Assembly (NCBI RefSeq): GCF_014645375.1
Contig: NZ_BMLT01000010.1
Span: forward strand, 62,001 to 126,000
Direction: 5' to 3'
DNA from: Marinobacterium nitratireducens
Lineage (GTDB): Bacteria; Pseudomonadota; Gammaproteobacteria; Pseudomonadales; Balneatricaceae
Length of the DNA: 64,000 nt
Made by a program: the position numbers and the translations under genes. The notes beneath the pieces were generated by a model, which worked only from the letters and a program-made list of their open reading frames with translations, was not told the DNA's origin and did no database searches. Shown piece by piece: positions 39,984 through 47,736 of this stretch (the stretch's first letter is position 1; every line of letters begins with the position of its first letter).

Positions 39984-40349
39984 TCAACGCGGCTGTCGGC
40001 CCAGAAACACCCATGCGTAAACCGCCAGATTCACCGCCAGCACCAGAATCCCCAGCCAGTGCTGGATCTCCGGCGTCAGTCCCTGTGGGTAAATCAGCGC
40101 CAGCAGATAGCGCTCGACGAAACCACCTTCGTAACCCGCCTCACCCGCCGCCCGCAGCAAACGGTTTTCCAGCGGGGTCAGCGGGCAGATCCAGCCATTG
40201 AGTTCCAGCAGCACCGCCCAGACGACCGCCGGCAGATGCAAAAGTCCCAGCGCACGCCGCCACAGCAGCAACAGACCGCCGGCGAGCACGAAGACAATGA
40301 ACAGCAGATGCAGAATCAGCACCGCATCGGCCAGAAACCGCGCCAGCAA
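39984..40349 (-). CDS. DUF2784-family membrane protein
   Basis: 121 residues. The pattern LADAVLILHLLFIVFVLAGGLLLLW...NGWICPLTPLEN is characteristic of DUF2784, small inner-membrane proteins of unknown role. There are three to four helices (residues ~6-27, 33-55, 99-118) and a conserved NGWICPLT...E segment. It stands alone, downstream of the zinc-ribbon membrane protein gene on the same strand. Confidence 0.8.
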   Translation of the reverse strand: MLARFLADAVLILHLLFIVFVLAGGLLLLWRRALGLLHLPAVVWAVLLELNGWICPLTPLENRLLRAAGEAGYEGGFVERYLLALIYPQGLTPEIQHWLGILVLAVNLAVYAWVFLGRQPR

Positions 40350-40413
40350 CGACCGCTCCCCGCAACCTCAGGCGCGCCGAGCGGCCGGCTGGCGGCATCT
40401 GCGCAGTACCCGG

Positions 40414-40890
40414 TTATCCACAGGAATAGGCTCCCTCGACGCCCTGTTTCAGCTGATACAGGCCATAGGCGAGAAACATCAGGGAGATCAGCGCCGCGGC
40501 CATCAGCGGCTTGTCCTGCCCCAGGTCCGGCAGGCCGTCACGCCGGGCTCTGGCCAGATCGTCGGGGTGGTATATGCCGCGGCGGCAGAACAGGAGCGTG
40601 ACGAAGAACATGCCGGCAACGGCCAGAAAGGTGTGGAGGGTGTAGGTGAAGGCAATCAGCGCACAGGTATCCCCCACTTTCGTGGCGCTGACCCCGAGGA
40701 CCGCGGCACAGGCCATCATCGCCAGGGCGAAAAGATTGATCGGCGTTTTCGAGCGCGTCACCGCCCCCCAGACTCCCTGCAGAGCGCCGGGGTTTTCGCT
40801 GCCGGCACCGACAGGACGGCCGCAACCGATACAGGCGGCGGACTGGTCCGAGATTTCCTGCCCGCAATCCTGACACTTGATCAACGCCAT
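40414..40890 (-). CDS. zinc-ribbon membrane protein, hypothetical
   Basis: 158 residues starting MALIKCQDCGQEISDQSAAC. The first 27 residues hold two CxxC pairs (CQDCG, CIGCG), a zinc ribbon. Three hydrophobic segments follow (residues ~50-70, 75-100 and 130-150). Such zinc-ribbon/TM proteins are common but uncharacterised. It is divergent from the TauE/SafE permease gene. The longer frame to 41070 is not supported because the zinc ribbon is normally N-terminal. Confidence 0.7.
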   Translation of the reverse strand: MALIKCQDCGQEISDQSAACIGCGRPVGAGSENPGALQGVWGAVTRSKTPINLFALAMMACAAVLGVSATKVGDTCALIAFTYTLHTFLAVAGMFFVTLLFCRRGIYHPDDLARARRDGLPDLGQDKPLMAAALISLMFLAYGLYQLKQGVEGAYSCG

Positions 40891-41021
40891 CTGCCATCTC
40901 CGCCATACCGACTCACAGAAGTGTAGTGAAGAAAATCCGCACTGACTTGAGCCCCCTCCGGATGACGGGCACAATCTTTGCGCCCGGGAGTACGGCGCGT
41001 CCCGGGCAATCCAGAGGAACG

Positions 41022-41780
41022 ATGATGGCTTTTGGCGACTTGAACCTGACCCTGCTGCTCTTTCTTGCACTGGCCAGCTATATCCAGGCTACCACCGGCT
41101 TTGCCTTCGGCCTGATTGTCATGGCCTCGGTCACGGCACTGGGCCTCGCCTCGATCGAAACGACGGCTTTTATCATCAGCGTACTCAGCCTGGTGAATAC
41201 CGTCACAACACTCAAGGGCGGCCTCTGGCGACAACTGAACAAACGTGCCTTCGGCTGGATACTGCTCGGATCGGCCCCGGCAACCTTTGCCGGCCTCTGG
41301 CTGCTCGACTACTCGAGCGACGGTCAGAAAGGACTTCTGCAGATCATCCTCGGGGTCAGCCTGGTCGGCAGCAGCCTGATGATGATGTATCGGGTGACTC
41401 AGCTGGAACGGCCGTCGCCGGTGACGGCCTTTGCCGCCAGCGGAGTACTGGCGGGCCTGATGGGCGGCCTGTTCTCGACCGCCGGGCCACCCATCAGTTT
41501 CATGATGTACCGCCAGCCGGACTCGATTGCCGCCATCAGGGCCACCCTGCTGTGCCTGTTCAGTGTCGCCGCCGTTCTGCGTATCGGCGCTGTCGCGGCG
41601 ATTGGGTCCGTCAACGAAAGCATGATCGCCCTGAGCGTAACCGGGGCACCGGTCGTGTGGCTGGGTGCCCTGGTGGCCCGCCGCTTTCCGCCGCCGCTTT
41701 CGAACGAGGCGCTGCGGCGCATCGCATTCGGCATACTGCTGTTTTCGGGCGTGTTCCTGACGATCAAGGGCCTGGTTTAA
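41022..41780 (+). CDS. TauE/SafE (TSUP) family permease
   Basis: 252 residues from the ATG at 41022, with GAGGAA upstream. Eight predicted helices in two repeats. TSUP features are QATTGFAFGLIVMAS near the N-terminus and GLMGGLFSTAGPPISFMMYR in the second repeat (both glycine/proline-rich re-entrant motifs). The family exports or imports sulfite, sulfoacetate and other organosulfur or carboxylate anions; the substrate cannot be named. A second TSUP gene lies at 60486. Confidence 0.87.
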   Translation: MMAFGDLNLTLLLFLALASYIQATTGFAFGLIVMASVTALGLASIETTAFIISVLSLVNTVTTLKGGLWRQLNKRAFGWILLGSAPATFAGLWLLDYSSDGQKGLLQIILGVSLVGSSLMMMYRVTQLERPSPVTAFAASGVLAGLMGGLFSTAGPPISFMMYRQPDSIAAIRATLLCLFSVAAVLRIGAVAAIGSVNESMIALSVTGAPVVWLGALVARRFPPPLSNEALRRIAFGILLFSGVFLTIKGLV

Positions 41781-41845
41781 CAGGCTGTTGAAAATCTATC
41801 TGCGTTGCCGGATGCGTCGTTAAAAGCAGGCTCAAAATGCTCATT
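41781..41845. repeat. dispersed intergenic repeat (CAGGCTGTTGAAAA type)
   Basis: CAGGCTGTTGAAAA followed by AAAGCAGGCTCAAAATGCTC and ATTTAGTCCACTAAACTG resembles an intergenic repeat I recall from other gammaproteobacteria. It directly abuts the methyltransferase remnant. Confidence 0.45.
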
Positions 41846-41978
41846 TAGTCCACTAAACTGCCACCGGGCTTCAGCCGCTCGCATACCCGGGCAACCTCCG
41901 TATCGACACCCTCGGACAGAGGCAAAACATTCAGACCCGGCACGACGTCAAAACCTTCGGCTTCCTGTGAAGCCAGGG
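41846..41978 (-). pseudogene. fragment of a SAM-dependent methyltransferase gene
   Basis: Read on the minus strand, 41978 to 41860 gives an open frame with AEGFDVVPGLNVLPLSEGVD, then ARVCERLKPGGSLVD and a stop. It aligns without gaps to residues ~108-147 of the intact methyltransferase at 44444-45088 (AESFDAVLGLNILHLLEDVD, then TRVYELLKPGGIFVS). The DNA is also similar (41866-41966 against 44681-44781, roughly three quarters identical). Only the motif II/III region survives, fused to repeat sequence, so it is a dead fragment. Confidence 0.75.
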
Positions 41979-42011
41979 CAACAAAAGCCCATGAAACCCA
42001 ACAACGAATAC

Positions 42012-42041
42012 AAAAAAGCCCGAGACCTGCGTCCCGGGCTT
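42012..42041 (-). terminator. terminator of the ligAB operon
   Basis: On the minus strand AGCCCGGGAC pairs with GTCTCGGGCT and is followed by TTTTTT, 20 bases after the ligB stop. Confidence 0.85.
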
Positions 42042-42061
42042 GTTGTTGTCGACGAACTCGA

Positions 42062-42907
42062 CTATTCAGCGTCGGTCAGCAGCAGCACACCTGCACCGGT
42101 GTTGGAGATCGGCGCGTGGTAGTGCTTGTGCAGCACGTTGACCCTGTCGTTCAGGGCACCGCGCATCACCATCCACATGATCACTTCGATCCCTTCGGTG
42201 CCGGCTTTTTCCATGATGTAGTCGTTGCTCAGGCCGGTCATCCAGCTCGGATCGTTGATGATCCTGTCCATGCACTGCAGGTCGAAATCCACATCGATGA
42301 TGCCGGCACGCTCGCCCTGCAGCTGATGGGAAAGACCGCCGGTGCCGATCACCACCACTTTCATATCCTCCGGGTAGGCGTCGATCGCCTTGCGCAGGGA
42401 CTTGCCCAGGTCGTAGCAGCGTTTGGCGCTGGTCAGCGGGTGCTGCACGGTGTTCACCGCCAGCGGAATCGCTTTCGGCCAGTTAGCCGCCGGCTTGTCG
42501 CGCCAGAACAGGTTCATCGGCACCATGAAGCCGTGATCCACCTTCATCTCCTGACAGGTGGTGATATCGAACTCGTCACGGATCATGCTTTCGGCGATGT
42601 GCCAGGACAGTTCGGCGTCGCCCTTCACGTCGGCGCTGGCCGGAATACCCCAGCCTTCATCGTCGTTCTGGTAGCTGTCGGCACACCCCAGGGCAAAGGT
42701 CGGTACCTGGTTGAGGAAGAAATTCAGGCCGTGGTCGTTGTAAACGACGATGGCCAGATCCGGCTGCACCTCATCGAGCCACTGTCTGACCGGCTCGTAA
42801 CCGTCGAAGAAACGTTTCCAGTACGGCTCCTGCTCCAGTTTGCCGTGCATGGCGTTACCGATCGCCGGGATATGGGAGGTGGTCAGGCCACCGATAATCT
42901 TAGCCAT
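42062..42907 (-). CDS. ligB: protocatechuate 4,5-dioxygenase-type beta (catalytic) subunit
   Basis: 281 residues of the LigB extradiol dioxygenase class. The Fe(II) ligands are His12 (TTSHIPA), His59 (YNDHGLNFF) and Glu241 (EGIEVIMW), and the catalytic base is His194 (GTGGLSHQLQG). It cleaves a catecholic ring meta to the hydroxyls with O2. The start overlaps the end of the alpha-subunit gene by eight bases. Later pathway genes (ligC/I/U/J/K) are absent here, so protocatechuate is the likely, but not proven, substrate; gallate or a related acid is possible. Confidence 0.9.
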   Translation of the reverse strand: MAKIIGGLTTSHIPAIGNAMHGKLEQEPYWKRFFDGYEPVRQWLDEVQPDLAIVVYNDHGLNFFLNQVPTFALGCADSYQNDDEGWGIPASADVKGDAELSWHIAESMIRDEFDITTCQEMKVDHGFMVPMNLFWRDKPAANWPKAIPLAVNTVQHPLTSAKRCYDLGKSLRKAIDAYPEDMKVVVIGTGGLSHQLQGERAGIIDVDFDLQCMDRIINDPSWMTGLSNDYIMEKAGTEGIEVIMWMVMRGALNDRVNVLHKHYHAPISNTGAGVLLLTDAE

Positions 42908-43301
42908 GCCAGAACCCTCCTTCCTGCTTCAGTCGCTCTTCAAAACCGGATGCATTGTTCAGCAGGATCTGCTTGAACTCGTCGGTGCTGATGCCGTGAA
43001 AGGCGGCACCCGCATCCTGCACGGTCATACCGTGGAAGACGGCAATCTTGGCCAGATAGTAGATATTGCCTCCCATCTGCAGAAGTTTCAGAAATTCACC
43101 ATTGAGCACAGCTTCCCGCTGCTCATCGCTGAGCCCGTATTTGCGGCAGTAGGCGTCCATGTCGGCGGCAAACTCCCGGCGGTTCGCTTCGCAGTTGAAA
43201 GAAAACGCCATGCGGTTCAGGGCATAGCCGGAGTGGGAACGTTTGCCATCGAAGACATAGGTACCGGGAATCTCATCGTAATCGTGTCGACGCCACGCCA
43301 T
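42900..43301 (-). CDS. ligA: protocatechuate 4,5-dioxygenase-type alpha subunit
   Basis: 133 residues from MAWRRHDYDEIPGTYVFDG, with AGAGGAGA upstream. The helical LigA fold shows ALNRMAFSFNCEANRREF and EAVLNGEFLKLLQMGGNIYYLAKI. LigA caps the active site of LigB in the heterotetramer. It is transcribed first in the ligAB pair, divergent from the AraC regulator, and the 198-base divergent region carries inverted arms (see 43319-43418). Confidence 0.9.
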   Translation of the reverse strand: MAWRRHDYDEIPGTYVFDGKRSHSGYALNRMAFSFNCEANRREFAADMDAYCRKYGLSDEQREAVLNGEFLKLLQMGGNIYYLAKIAVFHGMTVQDAGAAFHGISTDEFKQILLNNASGFEERLKQEGGFWHG

Positions 43302-43318
43302 GATGAATCTCCTCTCTT

Positions 43319-43418
43319 TTGTTATGGGATATAGGGTCGCCGACCGGATCAACCGGTCTTGCGCTTTGGGATCGCGTTATCGAACGAAGCCCATCGTCGC
43401 TCTTTACCCCTATAACAA
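43319..43418. promoter_or_regulatory. inverted arms in the ligA/araC divergent region
   Basis: TTGTTATGGG (43319-43328) and CCCCTATAACAA (43407-43418) are distant inverted half-sites about 80 bases apart. Each lies close to one of the divergent starts, as could suit looping or paired binding by the AraC-type activator. Suggestive only. Confidence 0.3.
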
Positions 43419-43499
43419 GAAGGGACATTTAACGGAAAAACTTGTACATTTCGAAGATCCACAGTGTCGCGAAAAGCGCCCGGAGAACTGGAGAACCCC

Positions 43500-44447
43500 A
43501 TGCCGCAGAACATCCCTACCGTGCAGCTCTACGGGGAAGAGATCTGGCAGCAGACGCCCGATTACCTTCACTGCGAACCCTTGATCACCCGTTCCCGGGA
43601 GCACCGCTTTCAGATACGTCCGCACCGCCACCCGGGCATCACCCAGGTGTTTCATCTGCGTCGAGGGCAGGGCGACGCCAAGATCGACGGCCGCCGGCTG
43701 GAGGTCAGGGCGCCCTCGCTGATTCTGATTTCCCCCATGACCGTGCATGACTTTGCCTGGTCCGCCGATGTCTCCGGCACGGTGCTGTCGGTAGCCACGG
43801 CGCGACTTGAACGAGCACGCCGCTCCCAGGACGACCCCGCGCCTCTGTCGCACACGTCATTGGTCAGGCTGAAGCAGCAGGACCGGGAACTGGACCTGCT
43901 GTTCGAGATGCTGCTTGCAGAATATCGCCGGCCACCGGACAGCGCCCGTGATGGCGCCCTGCAGGCGTTCGTGAACCTGCTTGCGGTGCGAGTGGATCGG
44001 CTGGAGCAGGAAAGACTTGAAGAGGAACGCCATGGCAAGGACCGCCAGCATCGCGGCCAACTGCACCTCAAGCGTTTTCTGGATGGGGTAAACCGGGATT
44101 ATGTGCAGCAGCGCACCGTGGAAAGCTACGCCGAAGAGCTGGGGATCACCGCCCCTTACCTGAACCAGCTATGCCGTGAACTGACCGGCCGCAATGCGCT
44201 GCAGATCATACATGAACGCCTGGTCATCGAGGCCCGGCGCAGCCTCATCTACACCGCCCTGCGCGTCAGTGAAATCGCCTATGAGCTGGGCTTTTCCGAC
44301 CCGGCCTACTTCACCCGCTTCTTCCGCCGCCACACCGGCCACTCGCCAAGGGCGTTCCGCCGCGAGAATGCCCAGGATACCGGCTCCAGCGGCAGTTTCT
44401 CAGCTTCTGCCACGGACGGGGTCACCCATCAGCCCGAACCGGGCTAA
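43500..44447 (+). CDS. AraC-family regulator, PobR/PobC-like
   Basis: 315 residues from MPQNIPTVQLYGEEIWQQTP. The N-terminal cupin (RPHRHPGITQVFHLRRGQGD, SPMTVHDFAW) binds an aromatic effector in this family. The C-terminal double HTH spans residues ~190-290 (TVESYAEELGITAPYLNQLC, then VSEIAYELGFSDPAYFTRFFRRHTGHSPRAFR). The likely effector is 4-hydroxybenzoate, protocatechuate or a similar acid, and the likely target the divergent ligAB operon. Its last bases overlap the convergent methyltransferase gene by four. Confidence 0.88.
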   Translation: MPQNIPTVQLYGEEIWQQTPDYLHCEPLITRSREHRFQIRPHRHPGITQVFHLRRGQGDAKIDGRRLEVRAPSLILISPMTVHDFAWSADVSGTVLSVATARLERARRSQDDPAPLSHTSLVRLKQQDRELDLLFEMLLAEYRRPPDSARDGALQAFVNLLAVRVDRLEQERLEEERHGKDRQHRGQLHLKRFLDGVNRDYVQQRTVESYAEELGITAPYLNQLCRELTGRNALQIIHERLVIEARRSLIYTALRVSEIAYELGFSDPAYFTRFFRRHTGHSPRAFRRENAQDTGSSGSFSASATDGVTHQPEPG

Positions 44448-45088
44448 TCGCTGACACCGTTTGCATCCCCCTTCTTCGCAACGATGAAAACCGACTCCCG
44501 TGACGGTTGCCATTCGTAGTCGATACGGAAACCGGCGCCGGTCAGCATGGCGAGCAGTTGCGGTTTGTCGAAGCGGTTGACGTAGGGCGCGAACCCCAGG
44601 CACTGCATAATCGGTATCAGTAGCCGCCAGTGGAGCTTGGCGTCGGCAATCAGTGCGGTACTCGATACGAAGATTCCTCCCGGCTTCAGCAGCTCGTACA
44701 CCCGGGTAACGGCCGCATCGACATCCTCGAGCAAATGCAAAATGTTCAGCCCCAGCACGGCATCAAAGCTTTCGGCATTGCACTGCAGGCTGTCCAGCGT
44801 GCCCTGCTGGAAGCAGATGTTTTGGACACCGGCCTGCCCTGCCTTAGACCTTGCGAACTCCAGCATCCTGGCCGAGATATCGATTGCGAGTATATGTTTG
44901 ACGTGGGGGGCGTGGACAATTGCCGTGCCCCCGGTGCCACACCCGAACTCCAGTACCTCCCAGTCGGGCCGGAAATAGCGCCGCGTGACCTCCAGCTTCT
45001 TCCGGTAACTCTCTTCGTCCTTCACCGCCATGCCGGCGTAGCGGGACGCGATCCCGTCCCAGAATTGTTCTGAACTTTTCAATGGCAC
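44444..45088 (-). CDS. class I SAM-dependent methyltransferase
   Basis: 214 residues. Motif I is VLEFGCGTGGTAI (about residues 45-57), the acidic loop is ILAIDISARML, motif II ESFDAVLGLNILHLL and motif III LLKPGGIFVSS. It is a small cytoplasmic methyltransferase with an unknown acceptor. A fragment of a close paralogue survives at 41846-41978. The next gene upstream encodes a membrane methyltransferase of the isoprenylcysteine/phospholipid type, so the two may act together, although 45 bases separate them. Confidence 0.85.
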   Translation of the reverse strand: MPLKSSEQFWDGIASRYAGMAVKDEESYRKKLEVTRRYFRPDWEVLEFGCGTGGTAIVHAPHVKHILAIDISARMLEFARSKAGQAGVQNICFQQGTLDSLQCNAESFDAVLGLNILHLLEDVDAAVTRVYELLKPGGIFVSSTALIADAKLHWRLLIPIMQCLGFAPYVNRFDKPQLLAMLTGAGFRIDYEWQPSRESVFIVAKKGDANGVSD

Positions 45089-45133
45089 ATCTGCTGTTGG
45101 AGGCTCTGTTTTTAACCCGGGAATTCCGGTCTC

Positions 45134-45853
45134 TCAGTATATTCCGGGAATCAAGCGATAACGCACACGTCTTGCGTAGTCCCGATAGCCCGGCAACTCC
45201 AGCTGTAACGTCCGGTCCTCCAGCGCGGTTCGGATCACCCCGATGATGGTTGCCACCGCTGCAGGAATCAGCGTCCATACCGACCCGAGTGCAAGAACAA
45301 TACCGAACAGAGCCAAAATATTTCCGGCATACCCCGGATGGCGGACAAACCGATACGGGCCACTGTCACACACCGCATGGCCGCGATCCGTCTGAATCCT
45401 TACCACGCTGGAGAAAAAGCGGTTCTCCGCCAACGCCCAGGCAGCGAAAGCGTATCCGAACGCAATCAGAACGAAGCCGACAACGACGAGCCACAGCTCA
45501 AATTCGGGGCTCCAGCGATAGCGGTGATCCAGCCCCGCCACGATGACCACAGGAAAGCCGATGCTCAGCGCCATCAGCGGAGCCAGCACCTTGTCCCAGG
45601 CTTTTGCGTTCTGAAAATTCTTTCTATTTTGTCTTTCAGAGATTAACCCGGGATGCCGTTGTTCCGCCCAGATACGCCCACCAATACCGGCGGCCAGAAT
45701 CAGCACGGAGTAAAGCCACGCCGGCCACCAAACCAGGTCCCCACCGCAGAGAAATAAAACCAGCGGGATCAGGAGATATGCGATAACCAACCTGACCCAC
45801 TGGCGGGGAGATACGGCAGGAGGTGCTTGGTCATTGACTGTCTTTTCTGACAT
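45134..45853 (-). CDS. isoprenylcysteine/phospholipid-type membrane methyltransferase
   Basis: 239 residues from MSEKTVNDQAPPAVSPRQW. There are five to six helices and the ICMT/PEMT C-terminal signature SGPYRFVRHPGYAGNILALFG followed by LPGYRDYARRVRYRLIPGIY. The RHPGY motif binds the SAM carboxylate. Bacterial members methylate lipids, mercaptans or small amphiphiles; the acceptor here is unknown. The longer frame to 46000 runs through a repeat and overlaps the next gene, so the internal ATG is used. Confidence 0.82.
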   Translation of the reverse strand: MSEKTVNDQAPPAVSPRQWVRLVIAYLLIPLVLFLCGGDLVWWPAWLYSVLILAAGIGGRIWAEQRHPGLISERQNRKNFQNAKAWDKVLAPLMALSIGFPVVIVAGLDHRYRWSPEFELWLVVVGFVLIAFGYAFAAWALAENRFFSSVVRIQTDRGHAVCDSGPYRFVRHPGYAGNILALFGIVLALGSVWTLIPAAVATIIGVIRTALEDRTLQLELPGYRDYARRVRYRLIPGIY

Positions 45854-45877
45854 GAACAGTAACGGCTTCAAGTAACC

Positions 45878-45940
45878 GGGGCAGATCTTGCTATTTGTTA
45901 TTCGCTCGAGAGAGACCAGTGAGGAACAAGATCTGACCCC
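45878..45940. repeat. REP-like hairpin, GGGGCAGATCTTG arms
   Basis: GGGGCAGATCTTG (45878-45890) and CAAGATCTGACCCC (45927-45940) are inverted arms around ~36 bases. The same family, with GGGTCAGGTCTT arms, occurs at 47674, 48803 and 49964. Confidence 0.7.
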
Positions 45941-45956
45941 GCACCCATATGCCTGC

Positions 45957-46391
45957 TTATTGTCGTACCACCATAATGCGCACAGGCTCACCAGGCTCAA
46001 GAGCGAAGGGATCTATATGCTCGGTACTAGTGAACAGCAGCTCACCGTTGTGCTCGATTCGAGCCCTCAGCCCGTAGCGCATGCGCTCGTCGATGGCCGC
46101 CGGATCGTACACCAGTCTGAATGAATAGGGTCCCGGCCCATCAACGATATGGGTGTACCTGGTAATGACGGTGGCAGGCGCATCCATACGCGACTGATCT
46201 TCCAGCGTCACCAAAACTTCGGCGCCCGGCGGCAAGGCAATGCGCTCGCGGTACCAGACGTCACCGCTGATGACGCGCATGAGCGAGTTGTCAGGCTTCT
46301 GCGACTGTTCAGCCATAGGAGTCTCCAGGTTACTGCAAGCCGTCAGTAACAGCGCACAAATGCCCAGCAACCAACTGTTATTTCGAATCAT
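45957..46391 (-). CDS. YbaY-family lipoprotein
   Basis: 144 residues with a lipoprotein signal (LLLTAC, lipidated Cys19). The single folded domain reads GDVWYRERIALPPGAEVLVTLEDQSR...HIVDGPGPYSFRLVYDPAAIDERMRYGLRARIEHNGELLFTS, a pattern seen in YbaY/YscW pilotin-like lipoproteins. It probably acts at the inner face of the outer membrane as a small chaperone or pilotin, but the role here is unknown. It is the last GC-rich chromosomal gene before the integron array. Confidence 0.85.
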   Translation of the reverse strand: MIRNNSWLLGICALLLTACSNLETPMAEQSQKPDNSLMRVISGDVWYRERIALPPGAEVLVTLEDQSRMDAPATVITRYTHIVDGPGPYSFRLVYDPAAIDERMRYGLRARIEHNGELLFTSTEHIDPFALEPGEPVRIMVVRQ

Positions 46392-46461
46392 GCTTTTGCC
46401 CTCCTCGAAATGATCAATCTAGCACATATCTGAAAAAGTGAACTGTGGAGGTCATGCTGAG

Positions 46462-46529
46462 GGGTAACAGTCATTCACCTTACACCTGTCACCCGCCGTC
46501 AGGGTCTGGCGGTAGCGGGTTTGTTACCT
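46462..46529 (-). repeat. attC-like site, distal end of the array
   Basis: GGGTAAC (46462) and GTTACC (46523) cap an imperfect palindrome with CCCGCCG/GGCGGTAGCGGG arms. The layout is that of an attC but the cassette it would belong to is unclear. It may be the last attC of the array. Confidence 0.4.
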
Positions 46530-46619
46530 GGTATAGATAATAAAGTATAGAAGTTATACAAGACCCACCTCAGACGACTTTTAGAAACAGGGGAAAGAGA
46601 CAGGATCCGCCAGCCACTC

Positions 46620-46649
46620 GAGTTCGGTATACTGTCCACGGAAATCCCG
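46620..46649. repeat. direct repeat flanking the ykgJ cassette, copy 1
   Basis: GAGTTCGGTATACTGTCC followed by ACGGAAATCCCG. A second copy is at 47145-47173 in the same orientation. Confidence 0.7.
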
Positions 46650-46660
46650 TCCGCCTTGTT

Positions 46661-46951
46661 TTATATAAATTTCACTCGCTCATCCATGCATTCATAAGAA
46701 CCCATTTCGAACTCGCGACATACCCAAGGCCGGTTTTCGTAGATTGTGCACATGAATGTTTCTCTATCCAAGGCAGCACACCAACCATCGCTTAATCGCA
46801 ACATTGTCTCACCGCCGTACTGGTCACGTTCGATAAACTCTTCTGGAACGCCTGTGTCTGAAATAATCAGAACTTCAAGACGGCAACAACAGGCTTTGCA
46901 GTTTGAACAAGATATGTCTGAGGAAGAAGAGCTTTTAATTGGTATATTCAT
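46661..46951 (-). CDS. YkgJ-type cysteine-cluster protein (cassette gene)
   Basis: 96 residues from MNIPIKSSSSSDISCSNCKA; an in-frame TTG two codons earlier is the alternative. Cysteines are CSNCKACCC at 16-24, C near 59, C near 69 and C near 79 (MCTIYENRPWVCREF), the pattern of YkgJ Fe-S/zinc-binding proteins. The biochemical role is unknown. It is on the minus strand like all other cassette genes and is flanked by 30-bp direct repeats at 46620 and 47145. A classical attC directly downstream is not clear. Confidence 0.75.
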   Translation of the reverse strand: MNIPIKSSSSSDISCSNCKACCCRLEVLIISDTGVPEEFIERDQYGGETMLRLSDGWCAALDRETFMCTIYENRPWVCREFEMGSYECMDERVKFI

Positions 46952-47144
46952 GAGCAACTACTAATTGGTCAATTTGCGCATTATACCTTAAATTCAATAT
47001 AACTTTCCTCAGTTTTCAGTAAACACTCGCCTTGTGAGCCATAACGCCAAGCGTAGCGCAGGACTGTGAGCTTTCAACCGGGAAAACCGGAAGAAAATAC
47101 CCTATTCGCACACACCCAATGACTCTCTTGGACAGAATAATGCA

Positions 47145-47173
47145 GAGTTAGGTATACTGTCCCCGAAATTCCG
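47145..47173. repeat. direct repeat flanking the ykgJ cassette, copy 2
   Basis: GAGTTAGGTATACTGTCCCC followed by GAAATTCCG; differs from copy 1 at a few positions. Confidence 0.7.
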
Positions 47174-47189
47174 ATGGTTGAGCGGCGAG

Positions 47190-47271
47190 AGGTAACCAAC
47201 TGCTGACAGTGATACGCTTACGTAATGGGTGACCTCTTTAGCCAGGAACGAACGACAACAGTTGGTTATGC
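47190..47271 (-). repeat. attC site of the ynfA cassette
   Basis: AGGTAAC (47190) and GTTATGC (47265) bound an imperfect palindrome in which ACCAACTGCTG pairs with CAACAGTTGGT. The ynfA stop codon lies inside the right-hand core, as is usual for cassettes. Confidence 0.7.
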
Positions 47272-47604
47272 GGTGCGCGGTGCAAACATGATGATTGCCA
47301 TACCCAACAACGCGACGGCCGAACCAGCCAAATCCCACACAGTTGGCCGAATACCATCAACGATCCAAAGCCAAATGATCGCCATGAAAATATACACACC
47401 ACCGTACGCAGCATAGACTCTGCCAGCAGCAGTTGGATGCAGCGACAGTAACCATGCAAATGCTGCAAGACTCAACGCGCCTGGCACCAGAAGCCAGATA
47501 GTTTTGCCCTCACGAAGCCAGAGGTAAGGCAAGTAACAACCAACGATCTCTGCCAATGCGGTCACCAGGAAAAGACCAACTGTTTTCAATTCAGGCAATG
47601 ACAT
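47266..47604 (-). CDS. ynfA: YnfA/UPF0060-family SMR-like membrane protein (cassette gene)
   Basis: 112 residues from [20 protein letters not shown], with four helices. The family signature is [20 protein letters not shown] (helix 1 glutamate), [19 protein letters not shown] and [20 protein letters not shown]. YnfA proteins resemble small multidrug-resistance exporters and act as dimers. It is carried as an integron cassette with its stop codon inside attC. A drug- or metal-efflux role is plausible, but no substrate can be named. Confidence 0.88.
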   Translation of the reverse strand: MSLPELKTVGLFLVTALAEIVGCYLPYLWLREGKTIWLLVPGALSLAAFAWLLSLHPTAAGRVYAAYGGVYIFMAIIWLWIVDGIRPTVWDLAGSAVALLGMAIIMFAPRTA

Positions 47605-47673
47605 TATCCCCTTGGCAGTAACACATAATGCCGCGATCTGCGGCAAATCAGGAGCACAGCTTAGCAGAAAGAA

Positions 47674-47719
47674 CAGGTCTTTATTTTCGCCTCTACTTAA
47701 TGAGCAAAAGGCAAGACCT
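47674..47719. repeat. REP-like hairpin within the array
   Basis: ACAGGTCTTTATTTTCGCC and GGCAAGACCT arms. It lies where the attC of the lipase-like cassette would be expected; only a degenerate attC half (ACATAATGCCGC, 47623) remains nearby. Confidence 0.55.
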
Positions 47720-47736
47720 AAACCCTTTTTCTATTT

